Positions 1 to 14,401 of a DNA stretch of 64,000 nucleotides are shown here, piece after piece. The DNA comes from Varroa destructor. Lineage: Eukaryota; Arthropoda; Arachnida; Mesostigmata; Varroidae. The first letter of the stretch is position 1. Every line of letters starts with the position of its first letter. The translations under genes and the position numbers were made by a program. The notes beneath the pieces were generated by a model that was not told the origin of the DNA, made no database searches, and saw nothing but the letters and a program-made list of their open reading frames with translations. The stretch lies in the NCBI RefSeq assembly GCF_002443255.2, contig NW_019211455.1, positions 35,183,472 to 35,247,471 of the forward strand, written 5' to 3'.

Positions 1-2284
1 GGAACATTTTTTTGGACATTAAGCTCCGGGTCTTCTGCAGAGAATCGAAGATGGTACTGTAAACGGCACCATATAATTAACAAAATAAGCTTCTAATCAT
101 GGTAATAAGTAGGAAAATCCCTTCCTTGAAATATTACCAATATCATAATCCAAGAGGAAAGTGACCCATAGCATACACACAGCTGGTGATTAAAGACTAA
201 CTTGGCTAACTAGCTTAGTAAGTTTTTAGATTGGATCCCAATAAAGCATACGTAATGTAAATCTTTTGATAAATCCGTATTTTTAATGAGCTGCCACTAA
301 CTAGCGTGCGTGAATTTTTTACTCGAAGCCCAGTATTTGTAAACCCGTCATCAAATCCAAGATAAACGTGTGTAGTTACTGTTGTGATTCTGCACTCAAA
401 TAACGATATCAATAGTGTGCAATATTAAAGAAAAACACATATACATTAGCCAAAATAATGATGTAATACAAGTGATTTGTAATATTACAGTCATTTTTCA
501 TTTAGTTTCATTAGTTCCATCAAAAATTATCAACGCTGTCATCGGCGATTCAATGCACAGCGTAAGAAATTACATTGCTAACGCCCGCATAATGGCTTTC
601 GTTTAAGTTAGTATAGTTCACCCTAAGAAAAGACAAATCAGGTCAACAGGATAGGCTCGCGTATAGAATTTGTGAGTGCTACGTTTGATACTCGTATTAG
701 TCATTACCTTAGATAGCTAACTACAAAGCAAACTGACGACACTCAGAGTAGAGTTTAAATAATCATTTATAACCTTAAGATGCATAAAGAGGCACGTTAT
801 CACAGCAATGGTGATTGTCATATATATATCATCCATGACAACATCGAAAGCACAAAACACGTTCTCAGCAGGGAGTAACTTGTTTCATAGGCAATAGTTA
901 GCTAACAACAGAGATCTCAGCACTGAGATCGGCACAGGTTTGAGGCGACCGCATTTTATGTCCTCTTATTTGTTGCTATTTGCTAAGGGTATTTGGTATT
1001 ATTAAAAGTAAAGACCGGAATACTTTTTGATGTGCAAAATCAACATTCAAGTTTAAATTACAAAAAAAAACGCAGTTAACATAAAGAAATAAAAATATAG
1101 TACCAGAAAACCTTAGAATATAAGAACAAATATTTATTATTATTATTTACGATTTACTTAAGTATACTTAAGCACAATACGACACAGTAAAAAGACGTGA
1201 GTGCTTTAGTCTTTAAGTACCAGGAGGGACTAACTTATAGTTGCAAATTATATAATTACAAGCCGATTATAAATGTGAAGTGAATATAATTTGGAAGAAC
1301 ATGTGTGGATAAAGCAAGAGTTGCTAGGCCTGATGTGACAGAATATGTTTAGATGCGAATTATATCTAGCAATACCCATGGGACCAAAAAGCTTTAGTCA
1401 AGCTTAAGTGGTAAGAGCCTCCTGAGATAGCGAGGCGCAAACTAAGAAAAGCTGCATTAAACTCACCTTTTAGGTAGAAGCCACACAACTCCAACACGTG
1501 CACAAAGCTTACGTTTCCAAACCAATGTACCAGTCTGCGTAGCCTGAAACGTAAGTATACCCACTAAATAAATTGAAGAAGATCCAACGGGGGCACAGAG
1601 CTATCTGTTCCAAATAGAAGCAGCGGTTGGCGACAGATATGGTGTCTTGGCAGAATATCCTCGTTACGTTTGACGTAATGTTGTTATGTCCAACTTGCTG
1701 AGCTGCATGGTCGGTTCACTGGGGCTATACCCGTCATGAAACATCATATAGATTGGTTAACCTTTATTTGGTTGTAGTAGCTTGTTGCAAATGCTGTTCA
1801 GAGTGGGCGCAACAGTTTTTAAGCCCTAGTAATAAAAAGAGTCTTTTGTGTGACAGAAGTCTTTAGGATAATGTGAAAGGCCACATCGATTGCGGACAAT
1901 TTTGCATTAGCCCTTGTACAGAATCCGGGAGTTCTACAGAAACATATCAATTCCTATATACTACACCACCGCTTAACCCAATATAGTCTCATCTCCAGCG
2001 TCAAGCACTTTAACCCTCTGTGAAAAGCGTCCAGAGCAACGGGGATAATTTTACCCGTATAATCACTAAGAAGAGTTCGCACTAGTTTAAGGAGGATAAT
2101 CGAGGAATTCGCACGAGGATAATCGAAGATTGTAGTACCCAGATATGAATGTTTAGCATCAATATGGGGAAAAGAGATTTTATCAATTCCTAAACGAAAT
2201 GATTCTTAAAGTCCTGTGTGTTTGTTGGGCATTCCTGTGAAGATGATTGGGTCTATTATTTATAAGTTGCTACACGACTTAACA
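1..2284. other. No gene seen
   Basis: AT-rich sequence with stops in all frames. It may include unrecognisable 5' parts of the retrotransposon remnant that follows. Confidence 0.6.
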
Positions 2285-2960
2285 GAAGAAGCTTTTATCA
2301 AATAGAGAAACAAACAAATAAACAAAGGAGAAATCGGAGCATCTTTATTACGATTAATGGACTACTGGAATGCACTACGAGAAGCAAAGGATTCATGCAG
2401 CGACGTGAGGTATCTTTACTCCATTACTCTACTGGAGGTTGAAAATGCATTTAACAGCCTGACCTGTGGGATTGTCCTACAGTGCTTTATTAAACAAATT
2501 ATGTTCCACTATCTGATTTGTCTCATACTCGGTTACCTCGGGGACCGATCGATTACCGATCACGATTCGGTATTGCTAATAACTACTGGAGTCCTTAGGA
2601 ATTGATTTTTGTGAAACCTAATATATGATGAGTCCTGTTTTTAAAAAGTATGTTTTTTGTTCAAAAAAAAACGCAAATTAATTTGCAGTTATTACACGAT
2701 GTCGCACATTAGAGGAGTTCAAGAATTGGGAAATGCAAACATTCTCTGAAATCATCAGTTAGATGGATGAATGTGACTTAAAACCTGCACAAGCTAAATT
2801 AGAGGCGGTCCTGTTAATTGATAAGAAGCAATGCCCAAATAATACTATAGAGGTTACGGGAGAAAGTACAAAAATTGTCTAGATCCATATATGGTGCACT
2901 GTAGTGTGTTACATAACGAGAAATATCGACGCCGTAGATTGGCGTTGACGGCATATCAAA
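2285..2960 (+). mobile_element. Degenerate R1-like non-LTR retrotransposon reverse transcriptase
   Basis: The frame reads LLRLMDYWNALREAKD, then YSITLLEVENAFNSLTCGIV and CLILGYLGDRSI. These match the RT pattern L-x-LDVKNAFNS and the following Y-L-x-DR. After a stop the same frame gives ITTGVLRN, stop, FL, stop, NLIYDES, a decayed copy of the G-V-P-Q-G-S-V-L-G-P motif. Shifted frames then give DVAH and MDECDLKPAQAKLEAVLLID, the family's DD-containing and W-M-x-x-x-L-x-LA-x-x-KTEAVL stretches. Multiple stops and frameshifts make it a dead copy. Boundaries are approximate; no poly(A) tail or target duplication was seen. Confidence 0.8.
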
Positions 2961-5900
2961 TATTTATGCAGCGTCTTTAGGTCGGGAAGATAATTTTATA
3001 AGCTAATGGCCACGTAACGTATAATTTGAACAGATCGCCTGCAACAGACCCTCGCAACTTCAAGAAAATATGTGAATAAAAATCTGTCTCCGAAAAAGAA
3101 AATTAAAATAGAAATGAAGTTTAGGAAGGAAAAAAGGTTCGCAAAAAATGATTTCGATTGCGTAGATTGTGCTTAATTGAAAACGACCAGTAAGTTTGTG
3201 TATTTAGGCCTGAAAGAAACCATAACAGGGAAATCTTTCGCAGACCATACCAAGAAAAGGTACTGGGAGGAGACGATCCACAATTAAAACGCGTCCAAAA
3301 CTATCATTGACACGTGAACTATTTGATCGGAATATCGCGCCGACCGCCGCTTACGTATCACTCGGAAAATACTAACTCTACGAGATTTAAAAACACTATA
3401 CACAAAAGCCAACGTTTCCAAAATTATTGTCGAACCTGCATGCAGCCATTTAGCGTATATGTGGGCAAAAACTTCAGCGTTCGTCGGGGAGCTTTAGAAC
3501 CTATTCTGCCTTCCAAACACTATTGCAAGTAAAGAGTGGAATATGGCAGAAGTTAACCCGTCATTTATTCTCACGTAAAGACTAACAGGAAGTGGAAACA
3601 TTCCACTAAATATAACCGGTATGTGAACCTCAGAGGTATCACGAGCCAGGTGAGGCCTCCAAACCACATATTTTTTATTCTCAGTGCGAGAACCTTTGCA
3701 CCCATGTATTCAGCCGAATCAAGCTGTTCAGCCAATTCACAGACGCAAATGTAAAAACGTTACTATTAGCAAAGATATGAAAAGACGAAATTCAACAACA
3801 CTGAGGGCTAAATAATGTGACATCACCACACACTAGTCACTATAAAGTAAAATTTTCAACAATGAAAACAAGCGCAGGCATTTTTTGCCAGAAGCTTGGA
3901 TATCAGAGTTAGTGTACAGAAAGCCAGTCTAACTCTTGAACCTATATCTAAATTAAAATCTAAGGCAGATCAGAGCACATCTATAGGTACATAATGGAGG
4001 CACTCCGCAGCGAAGGAAGTTAGCGCGCGTAACGAAGCTATGCAAGCTCATCAAAGATATTAATTCTTTTGATTCTTGACGGGTAACATTTACGGCTTTT
4101 GGCTTATCCAAAAAGGCTAACTACATATAAACCTACCACTTGAGCGATCTCCTTAGATTGATTACGTAAAGGAGTACACTATGCTTAAAAGAGAACAGGA
4201 AAAAAACAAAGATTGCGCGGTATGCTACCATCGAAATGAACATATATTATTTAAAAAATAGTGCCTTATCTATTCACTGTTAACTAATCGATTAACGGTG
4301 CTCGCCTCGCAGCTATCACAACAACACGTGTGTTTGGTGTGTAGATAATATCTCAACCCGATTTGAACGGCTTAATACTGTGGAGCTTGTCATTTTTTTC
4401 GGTACTTCGCTAAATTTGACGTACTATGTGAAGTAATTTGATTTTATCCAAATTATTATGTTGTTTTTTGGTGTGGATTTTCTGTTTAAAAAAAAACTTT
4501 TCAAATCGATAACATCCAAAAAGCCTTCTATCCATATTCCATAATGAATATGGGCAGTACTTGTTCTACTATACCCAAAACTATAACGCGAAATGATACT
4601 GTAAATAGAACTTTTGTCTGGCGGATGCCATGATTGGCGTAGCACTATTAAAAGGCAATTCAACTTTTCTATTGTCAAATATATATTTTGTACATAATTA
4701 CATTCGCTCATGTGGATTTACAAACAGTTATACAAGTTATCATTTAATAGAAGAAATATGCTTTTGAGTGCTAAATCAATATCTACTTAAAAATAGCGTT
4801 GAGTGAAGCTGTGCTACCTGAAAAAAATCACTCGTTTCGACTACTATCCAGTTTCCTAAAATGAGCAATCGAAAAATAACAATTTGGAAATTAAAGCAAA
4901 ATGTAAATGAAAACATGGAAATTAAAGACACCAATATTCTCATTTTTCATCCTGCAGGGTAGAATATATAAGGCAGACCGAGAGTTCTGTTGAACGTTAA
5001 TAATTTTATATGAGGGAGATAGAGCGACTTTAGTGTTCGTATATTTTTATCATAATTTTCAATTGACAATTACTTTAATATTTTATGACGTTTTTAATGA
5101 TATTTTTCATAAAATACTTATATGACTTATATGACATGCCCCCTAAATAATACACATTAACTCTTGGCCGTTATGAAAAAATCTACTTTTTATAAATGTA
5201 AGTAAATACAATTGCAAAATGTACGTTTTTTTATACTTGATTGCTAATTATCAGAATGTAATTGGTTTCAGCTCGTACCTAAAGGAGTGAGGTCTAGGCT
5301 TCCCACATTACCTTGTCAGTAGCTACTTTTAGCTAGGCATTTATTTAAACACTGCCTTCATATGCATTCGAGGTTTAACTACACACGAAATTATCGACGG
5401 GCCAGTTATTACTTGAGCTCCTTTCCCTATATATGAAACGTTTAGGAGGAACATAAATATCGGAATCGGATCTACTCTGATTTAAACAGTATTGTCTAAG
5501 ATGGGTACTGCTGTCCCATCAATACAAAACGATAATAGTACATTGATGAACACCAATAACTGAAGGCCGTATTGCCTCTCCATTATGATACTGCAATCCT
5601 ATTTTTTTCGCTTTGCTTTTACTTAAAATGTGTATTTACTTTATTTTTGGTATTGCTCGCTCAGTTTTTTTACCCTAAAAACAACAACCTAAATTTGTTA
5701 GCTGTATAATTATCTCCTGCACGGCTAGTGTTTCATTTGTTCGCAAAAGCTCTAGTTATATACACTACTGTTGCACTTACCTTATCTAATACAAACATCT
5801 TACTATTAAAAATTCTTCTATATGTTATTATAGCGTAAAGAGAAATATTTATATTATTATTATTAGTTGGCGTTTGTTACAATGTTTAGGTGTCATATTC

Positions 5901-7684
5901 TCCGATGCCGGACCCATTTTCGTTCAGAAATTGTTTTTGCTCTTTCGAGAAGAGAGACTACATTTGCTTTTTCAAAGATCTGGTAACGAATCAAAGTGGA
6001 AACAATTACTCATTTTGTTTTAAAGTTATTCGGGAACAAAATATACATGTGATTCGTCTGAACCTCGCACAGAAGATTTCCGTCGGAAAAATCCAGCAAC
6101 TTCACTGTCACCAAATTTCGAACAAATATAAGGTTGTAAAATTCTAAAAGAACAAGGTTAACCACTTTCAAAATCTACGCTCCGCTATTAGAAAGGGCTG
6201 TTTGTTTTATATAACCCCTGTTTCATATGGGCCGATCCATGAATGTACGCACCGGATATCGCCCTCAGAGGCAAAGAATTGATTTAGTTAATGCATCACA
6301 TAAGAGCTGAAATATTAGATCAATAAGTAGGAAATGAGACAAACATTGATGGCGATCACAAAAAAAGCGCTATTTTTATATCGGTGCCATATTTCGAAAT
6401 ATTTTTTTCGAGCTGCGCATTGAATTCTGAAATCGTTCACTCGGATATTGTTCAGCGAACAAGTTGCAGCGCGGTTATCAGCAAATTCAAACGGTTTACA
6501 GCTTTTTGAGTCTTGGTTTGTACGGCTGAAGCACCGCCCACTTAATTATTGAACGCTCGCCTTATTACAGCAAGGATAACGGCCGCTAAGATGTGGGAGT
6601 CCTCGTTGGAGGCTCTTTGTCATCAATTATACTTACCAGACATTACTTCCACGCGTTACCATACTTTTCAAAATCCCTGCATAGAAGTAATTAAAAAAAA
6701 TATTACGAAATTAAATGAATAAAAATGAAAAGCAAAAAAAAAGAAAAAGTGGGAAAAAAATATATATTTCAAACTTCTATAAACGCTCGTAACTTAGACT
6801 TCCATGGCGGCAGGAAAAATACTATCTAAAACGGCAGACTGTAGAACGTCATGTTAATTTCATAATATTTCGATTGCAAGTAAAATAAGTATGCTTGCGA
6901 GAATTTCGATAGGTTACAATCCACTATATCGCATGAATCACTGACAGTCATGCTGGTTCAATTTAACCAGTGTCTGCTGCAGTTACATTATGCATTTGAA
7001 ACCTAAATCACTCATTTGTTTTTTAAATTTCGCTTAATCCATAAGCAACTTTTTAATAGTAAGTGTACGTCGAGCAATATTTATAAGTGTGAACTCGTTA
7101 AGGTGTTGCTCAAACATGCTAGATCCCAATGGAATTTTGTGTTGATATGGAGTCCAAAGCCTGAAGAATGAATAGCTCGAATTAACTAAAAAGTGCAAAA
7201 AGAGCGGACAAGATCTTAAAAAAAGCTCATTGCTAAAGCTCGTATGGACGACTTTACCGGCAACTGATATTTCTTGTCTGGTCTAAAATAGTCGTTAATG
7301 TCTGAACCAAAAATCCAGGTGTTTTTTAATCCATTTGATGCATTTTTGAGTTCTTTGAGCTTAAAACCTATCGGAAATCTCTCAGTTTACTTCAATTTCG
7401 GACGGGAAAGTAAGTTTCTATTCATGTTGACACTTCTTAAACTGCTAACAGATTATATAATAGCTGGCGAACATAACTGCGAACATAACACGCTGTTTTT
7501 CGCCCGGACGTATTTGTTGTTTTGCTCAGAAAGGAACTGGTTTTTGAAAGTGAATTGGACTTCGGCCACACGGGATGGTACACCAAACGGAGTCAAATGC
7601 GTAGCATAAGCAGATAATCTGGCGCTGATAGTGACGACAGGAAAGAAATAGAGGCTAAGGGACAAGATAAACATGATCATTATT
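2961..7684. other. No gene seen
   Basis: Anonymous AT-rich sequence. The longest ORFs (3314-3532, 4711-4424, 5890-6147) have no protein-like features or credible splice context. Confidence 0.6.
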
Positions 7685-8480
7685 TGAGTAGAGGAATATC
7701 ATTTCAGAATAACAACAAAGAAAGGTGAGGCCATCTTCCTGACAAAAGAGGGAAAGGTCAATTTTAAGCTCGGCAAACCACCCATCAAGGTTAATCCTGT
7801 AGCCAAATGTCTGGGAGCAATTCTGAATGCAAAACAAACAACGGATACGGTCTACGTTCAATACGCACTCTATAAGGCAGTAGGATGCGCAGCGAACTTC
7901 GCACGATTTATGTTCAGAGTTGGGGCTAACCGAGTGTATTAAACAACTGCTGGCCTCAATAGCCGAATCAGTTGCTCTTCTGAGCAGATTTGAGTAAGCT
8001 TCTATCTGCTCAACAGGTAGTACCAATTAGGATGGCTAAAACCTATAGAACAATACGTACGAATTCAATTCGCGCCCTGGTTAGGATGATTCCCTGGGTT
8101 TTACGGCAGGTTTGAGGTTTAAGCGATATCTAGACAGAGGTAAAAAACCTGCTGACAACCTCGCAACAATGAGATTACACGACGTGCTTATTGAACCCGT
8201 AGCTTCATACTTGACATAACATAGGTGGAGTAGCTAAGATGCTTACCACCCATAAGCAACTTCAAACGTTCATAAAAAATATCATATGGTTCCTGTGCGG
8301 TTTAGGTTTGCCGGACAATCCGGAGCACACGATCCTTGGAGGCGGAACTTCCTAAGACATGTGGCGCGAAACAAGGCGACAATCAACGAAATTGCATGAC
8401 GCGTAGATGGTTATGGTGGCTTTCCTGCAAAGCATAAGGCTAGAAAAGACCCGAAGATGAAGATTTGATAATGAAGAACG
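7685..8480 (+). mobile_element. Degenerate R1-like non-LTR retrotransposon, RT C-terminal half
   Basis: The frame reads KKGEAIFLTKEGKVNF, PPIKVNPVAKCLGAILNA and AVGCAANFARFMFRVGANRV. These correspond to the KTE-x-V-L-L, I-KYLGV-x-LD and LARLMPNVGGP stretches of R1-clade ORF2. After stops, MAKTYRTIRTNSIRALVRMI matches the C-terminal YRTVSTPAALVIAG segment. Next comes DNPEHTIL, matching D-x-x-EHTLF of the C-terminal zinc region, then MVMVAFLQSIRLEKTRR, resembling the terminal W-x-AV-x-F-x-x-I-x-x-K end. Stops and frameshifts show it is inactive. It covers a different part of the protein from the copy at 2.3-3.0 kb. Confidence 0.82.
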
Positions 8481-11400
8481 CCAAAGGGTTCTAAGGGAGC
8501 ACAAGCATCATAAGAGCCGAGTGACACTGTCCTCATGGACCCGAACTAATACTTAACATTCAAGCGGGGGTACACAGTGGGGATATGTTTTTTTGCAAAC
8601 CCTGAATCTAGCCATGATTGTTACTATTATCGATGGGTTGAACCACTTGGCTCCGACTTAACAGCCAGAAGCTCTGAAACGAAGCTACAAGTAGTCTTCC
8701 TTCCGCCAATACGTGCGCAAAAATACATTTTTTTTTTCATAGAACCAGGGACCCGCTTTCCTTTTTGCACAAGGATCATCGGATGAAGGCAGGCTATCAC
8801 AAACCAAGATTTTACAGGATTCAGACGGAGCACCTTGTATGTTATCTGTGCTGTAAATTTTAAAATAGTACTACAGAGAAATAGAATGGCCAAAAAAGTT
8901 TGAACCTTGTGTGACAAATCCCCGGATGAAATGTTCTCAACTTTTGTTTTCGTCTACACAGATAGAAGATAATTTTGAATAGATTATACACAGGAAAGCT
9001 GTATTCTATAATCTTCACACTCGGTTACCAAGCATTAATAGAATGACAGATACGAAAGTTCGTTAAGAACATACCTGTACTACCCATTCGATTTAGAAAA
9101 CTGCCTAAACGTATGTGTATATACAACGTCTGGTCTACCTCTCCAAACTAGAGATTTTTTTTTTACAAATTTATAATAACATACGTAATTAAGTAGAGTA
9201 GCAATAGGGAAAATACGCTTGCGTTTAATTTACTATATTTTAATTCAACAAATGGAGTGCAATCGCAGTTATTATTGTGAGAAAAAGATGTTGTTATCGC
9301 GTTATTTCGATTCGCCGATGACTCTACTATCATCACTCTCGAAGGGGAGAATGTTCAATTACATGAATTCCGTATGTGAAACTGTTCTTAAATGTTTGTT
9401 TTGTGTCTGCGTTCTTTTTTATAACATCTTTTACAGAGCATCCATTCGCTAATAACTAACAGCTTTGACTCTTCTCAAAGTTAATATCTTGTTGATTTTT
9501 GGCTTGATCGACGAACTATGTTGGGTATAACAATGATCATCTCATTGTGTTACACAATAAAATCCACTCAGTGTGGATCGGCTATCTCGTCTCAAGAATA
9601 TCATATGAACGCTTTACCTGTCCTGGAAACTCGTCTGGCCTTCGTAGCCTTTAGGAAGTTCGCACTATGAGTTCGAATACATCATAAGATCATCGTTTCA
9701 ATTCTAACACGGTGTTTTCACATTTATAATCCATATTCTGCCGCACCCTCAACTACCCCAAATTTCTTATGGTCCTGTTGATGACGATCTATTAATTTGA
9801 CGACTATTTAGACTCCTTTCACTGTGGGTAGGTTACTATATGTCCTTGCTTGTATCTTGACGTCTGAAATCCCTACGGTTCACGTGCTGTATTGTCGAAA
9901 TCATACTCTGCTAAACTTTTTCTTACACACGCATTAGTGCGTAACCTTCATCACAATTGCTTTGTTCATCGTGATCGTTTTTTCCATTTTTTGTTCTCTT
10001 TTTATAAATCATATCCACGCTCTCAGTAGGTTTTGCCCCCTTGTAAATAGAGTGAGTGCTGATTAGTTTGTCGGGCGCTTGAGTTCTCTATGGCAACGGC
10101 ACATTTTCTGTACTCATTTGATTCTTGTCAAAATAAAAATTGTACTTCTCGTAAATTTGTTCCTCTTCATTCAGTGCCTATTCATTGAATGAGCTGCCAG
10201 TCCGGCGGCTCTGTCTAGCTTTTACATTTTTGCGGGGTTATCTTGCATCTAGGTTTTGTCTTCCTGTTATCCACGCACTGTGTCTATGCATGTGTCATAT
10301 CTACGTAAAATCCGTAGGATATAGTAATTGTTTATCAAAGCAAAGGGAGGTAACTGAAGTTTATTATACCATCTTCTTCCTTTGGTTTATCGTTAATAAA
10401 ACAGACTTTCGCATGTGTTCCTTATTGTTGACGGAGTATATTTACGTGACCTCTTGTGGGAACTACTACCGTCATAACTCAATAATAACGGGCTATTTCA
10501 ATCCATGTATAGCAATCAGCCTTAGATGAACATACATTGTTTTGTCGCAACTATCTTTGAACAGCCCATTACGGTAATTCATCTAAACTGATATGCCTAT
10601 ACGTAGAATCTTCCATGTGTGGTTAATTGCATTCATCAGTTACCTGCGCCCATCACCTTATTCAGAGAATGAGATATGACTTTTGTTTTAAAAAACCGTT
10701 ATTAAATCTAGTAATATGTCTTCATTAGTATTTATCGTTACGTAATTTTGATTTGTCATGATACAAATAAGATTTGAGAGCTCAAGCTCTGACAGACTAT
10801 GTCAAGTTAATCATATGGAGGCATCAATCTCGACTATGGAACAAACTGGCATTGTGCCGTAGGTTATCTTATATAAACACATGGAAAGGTACAGGCAATC
10901 TCATAGAAAGTTGCCAATAGGAAACTGCAGTACCCTGGGTACATGGTGACTCGGTAGTTGTAAATTTTATACAAGTAAAGCTTGTCAGCTATTCACAGTC
11001 TTGATTTGATAGCAATTACGTTGTTGCATTTTGCAAGCCAGCAATACATTTTGTGCTTTTCTATCCGATAATCCACGTTTTGTACGAAACTAACTTCAAC
11101 TTATATCTTTAACTTACTTGGTATTGTATTGTATATTAATAATAAGTTGAGCTGGAAAATTTCGATGAATCACTAAAATTGATGGGTTTGTGTATGCAAA
11201 TGTGCTTGGGTCATACGAAAAATCATGTATTTTTTGTAGTCTTCTTCGCGAGTGAACGCATGCCTCATCCATACGCTTGTCGCATAATATTAACTTTATT
11301 TCGTCATAGGGAAATCTCACGTTTGTATCTGTAACGCGTTCTTGAAATCAAACCAATTACACGAATTTAAAGCACATCATCGAATGACTGATATACCTCA

Positions 11401-12520
11401 ACTCACATTGCACCAAATTAGCCTTGAATTTTTCTGAATTTAGATCGCAGCCCCTTATTTGTATGACCCTAATAAATAAACGCTTATAGGAAGTATGAAT
11501 CGTGATTACGCCATAGCCAGAGAAACCGTTATGGAATTATGGAACATATGAGTAAATTACTTATTGAGCTCGTGAAAACAGTAGCCTCAAGAGAACCATA
11601 TGCCTCTCTTTTATTTGAGCCGAAAATGACGTGAGGACTGTTTGGTTGTATTTTGCACTGTTGTTCAAGTTTGCCTTTTTCTGTCCGACGATACACAAAC
11701 ATTGTTTTCGGCTAGTTATTAGGAACGGGGATTTGACAGCGCATTAATTATCGTACCTTGACCCATTTATTGTGCAATCAAGATCCTCAAGGTATTTAGT
11801 TCACACCGATAGTGAGAGCAAGGATGTGATCCTAAAATGTATTTCATGACGTAGATTGTTTAGTACGTTCACAACATAGATAAAACCTGCACATAATCAT
11901 TTCTACTTTGCTGTAAAAATTGTAGAGCCACAGATGGTTCAACGCAATTTCGAACGCACCGAAAATCGCCGTATATTTAATTTGTGGGAAAGTATTTTAT
12001 TGCTAACATTCCAGTTATTCTTATACTGATTAAGCGGGAAGTAATCGAGCAAATCGGGATTTGTCGCTGAAGAAACGCTATCATGCAGCTACATAATTAT
12101 TTCGGATATTATTTAATGTCTGTGATTAAACATGGTTGCTATACGAGTACTCGGTCATGTGATTTCTACTAATTAACCGTGTTAGACCTCTCAGATAACC
12201 TACCATAAAAATGGCCTTGGCTTTTTACTAACAAGCCACGAACATATCCTGTTCTTAATACGAGTTGTGTGAGGATATTTTCGTCGGCTTTTAAACAAGT
12301 TTGTGCAAATCTGTCGAAAAGAGTTCGAATTTTCTGTTTTTACCAGAATCGCAAAAGACGAATCATAGGACACTTGTTACCTACAGAAACATTTGATCTT
12401 TTTACGCTTCTGTAATCCAAGACTATTTTTACAAAAATGCAGCGACGTACCATATGACGTACTGTGACCACAGAATAAACATACCATCAGCGTAGCTCTC
12501 AACATTCCAAGTTGAGGGGA
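8481..12520. other. No gene seen
   Basis: AT-rich with scattered short ORFs. The largest (10185-10529, plus, 114 codons) is Cys/Tyr/Phe-rich without recognisable motifs and is judged chance. Confidence 0.6.
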
Positions 12521-12588
12521 AAGAGCTTATCTGGCTTTTCGTAAACTTTTATTATTATAAAAGTTTACGTAAACCCAGGTAAGCTCTT
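12521..12588. ncRNA. Pre-miRNA-like 31-bp hairpin (or tiny foldback element)
   Basis: The 5' arm 12521-12551 pairs with the 3' arm 12558-12588 around a 6-nt loop, ttatta. The pairing is 14 bp with one G-U, then C-C mismatch, three A-T pairs, T-T mismatch, then 12 perfect pairs. Length (68 nt), near-complete pairing and two small mismatches resemble a microRNA precursor. No known mature sequence was recognised. Short foldback transposon relics look the same, and expression is not known. Confidence 0.35.
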
Positions 12589-14401
12589 AAGATACAATTC
12601 TTATACTAATTTTATGAATTATAAATTTCAATTCAAATTCAGCTCAAATTATCAATAATTTATTGTGGATGTCCGAATTCAGTACCAAACTTAAGTTTAG
12701 GGAAATTATTGGCGTATGTGCGCAACGAAATAAATATTCATATACATTGTGACTTTATTTAAATAAAGATTAAATTGCTATAAAAAATTCGCAAACTTCG
12801 GAAGTTCTGACATATAAAAACAATCCGAAAACAATACGTTTATCCCGGCAATTTCTCTTTTCCAGTTCTCACCGCGGGCTAAAACACTACCTAGATCGGG
12901 CTTGCTTTTTGTATTATTGACCAAGCTGCAGCCCAGTTTTTTTCTACATAGTTTCTACATAGGTCGAAAGAACTACTGGGCCGTTGGATCTATTTCACCA
13001 TTGGTGCTTTCTATTCTATATAAGCTCGATGTATTTGATGATAGACATTTGTGCATTGTGAGGACATACAATATCGCCTTTGCAAGATCTGTAATAAGGA
13101 AGAAAAAGTGCTGTTATGACAAGCTCCGTCGTTGTCATGACGATGGCGGCTTTTGGTCACCACCAATAGTTTGGACAAACGTATGAAGTACTTTTCACGC
13201 ACCGTAAACGTCAGAAACTCGCATTTTTAAATTATATAGTTACACCATGAGCGACGCTGTAGATTGCAGTAAATGTTTGTTTTGTGTATTGTATGTGCAG
13301 TTCTTGCAGCCAAGCCTTGCAATACTGTTGTTGACCTTATGCGGATTCCTCTGATTAGCAATTCGGAGGGTCATTGTCGAAAGCGCCGTTCTACTATACT
13401 ATTTCAAAGCAGAAAATACGTGCCCGTGTAGAAATTACTGTTCTGATGGGAGATTGTGAGAACATCTGCGTACAGAACCTAATGCACGTCTTTGCCAAAA
13501 AAAAAAAGCCAAACAAATGGTTAGATGCCTAGCAGTAACAAACCAACTGAAGAAGAATTTTTTAATTGATAGACTCAACTTCGAATTGCTTAGAATTTTT
13601 ATACCATGACTGGGGTCATCATAAGGTTATGTGAGTTACAAACGGTCTTTGCTTTTTCTTCTAGTATAACTCAACTTCCCGGAAGTCCATAACAGTTTCA
13701 GGGGATAATTACAAAAAAATCCAAATGTCGGTCTTGAAGATTACTTGAAGATACTCGTATTTCTTCTGCATCAAAACTTGTGTTACACTAAATGTTTGCA
13801 ATGACATTTTTAGCATATGTTCTAGTAATCTAACTAGTAAGAAACTGACCATTTCCTGGAATTTTGGCGTTAATATAGTGCTAAATTGTAAAGCAGGAAA
13901 TTACCTGACGCATAAGTCCTTTAAGTTCTTAGATTTATGTTTGAAATGGTACTAGAAACAACCAACAGTCTCCCCGTACGTGTCCCCATTTCCCCAGCAG
14001 AAGCAATGGTTCTAAACCCACTCAGCTCTTATACCTTGAGGATTAACTCGACTTTCGACACTTCCTGTCGATTTTAAAAGCAGTGTGGCAAAAACTCCAG
14101 CGCCTTGGTGTATATATTCTAACGTTCCCGGTATAACGTTAATTTTGTAGTTCTGGACAGACCACTGAAAATGTTGCACTGCATCTAACATGACTGAGAA
14201 TCAGTACTTGGTTTAAAAATGGAGAATTGTAGTAAATTGTTGAACGAATTTAAGTTAAAATGGGATGGCAATAGTTGAAATATCGTGATCGCTTGCATTA
14301 AAATGAATGAATTGTATAAACGAACGCGACGGTGGGTGTAAATAGACACTTTACTACTATTGGCTCGTCGCTGATTATTGTTCCGGTTGATTACAAGACA
14401 C
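12589..14401. other. 3' flank of the RhoGAP gene
   Basis: The 3' untranslated region must begin just below 14402. I see no clear AATAAA signal on the minus strand close to the stop, so the transcript end is unknown. Small ORFs here (for example 12902-13186 on the plus strand) have no protein character. Confidence 0.5.

Noticed and set aside
2113..2127. gaattcgcacgagg, resembling an EcoRI cDNA-library adapter
   Set aside because: It differs from the adapter by a missing base and is part of a local degenerate repeat (ttcgcac followed by gaggataatcga nearby). Contamination is unlikely.
7298..8026. ORFs at 7298-7609 (+) and 8026-7655 (-)
   Set aside because: The second is antisense to the R1-like reverse transcriptase remnant; the first has no recognisable protein features.
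10185..10529. 114-codon plus-strand ORF
   Set aside because: Biased AT-rich composition, no domain, no promoter or splice context; the length is within chance for this window.
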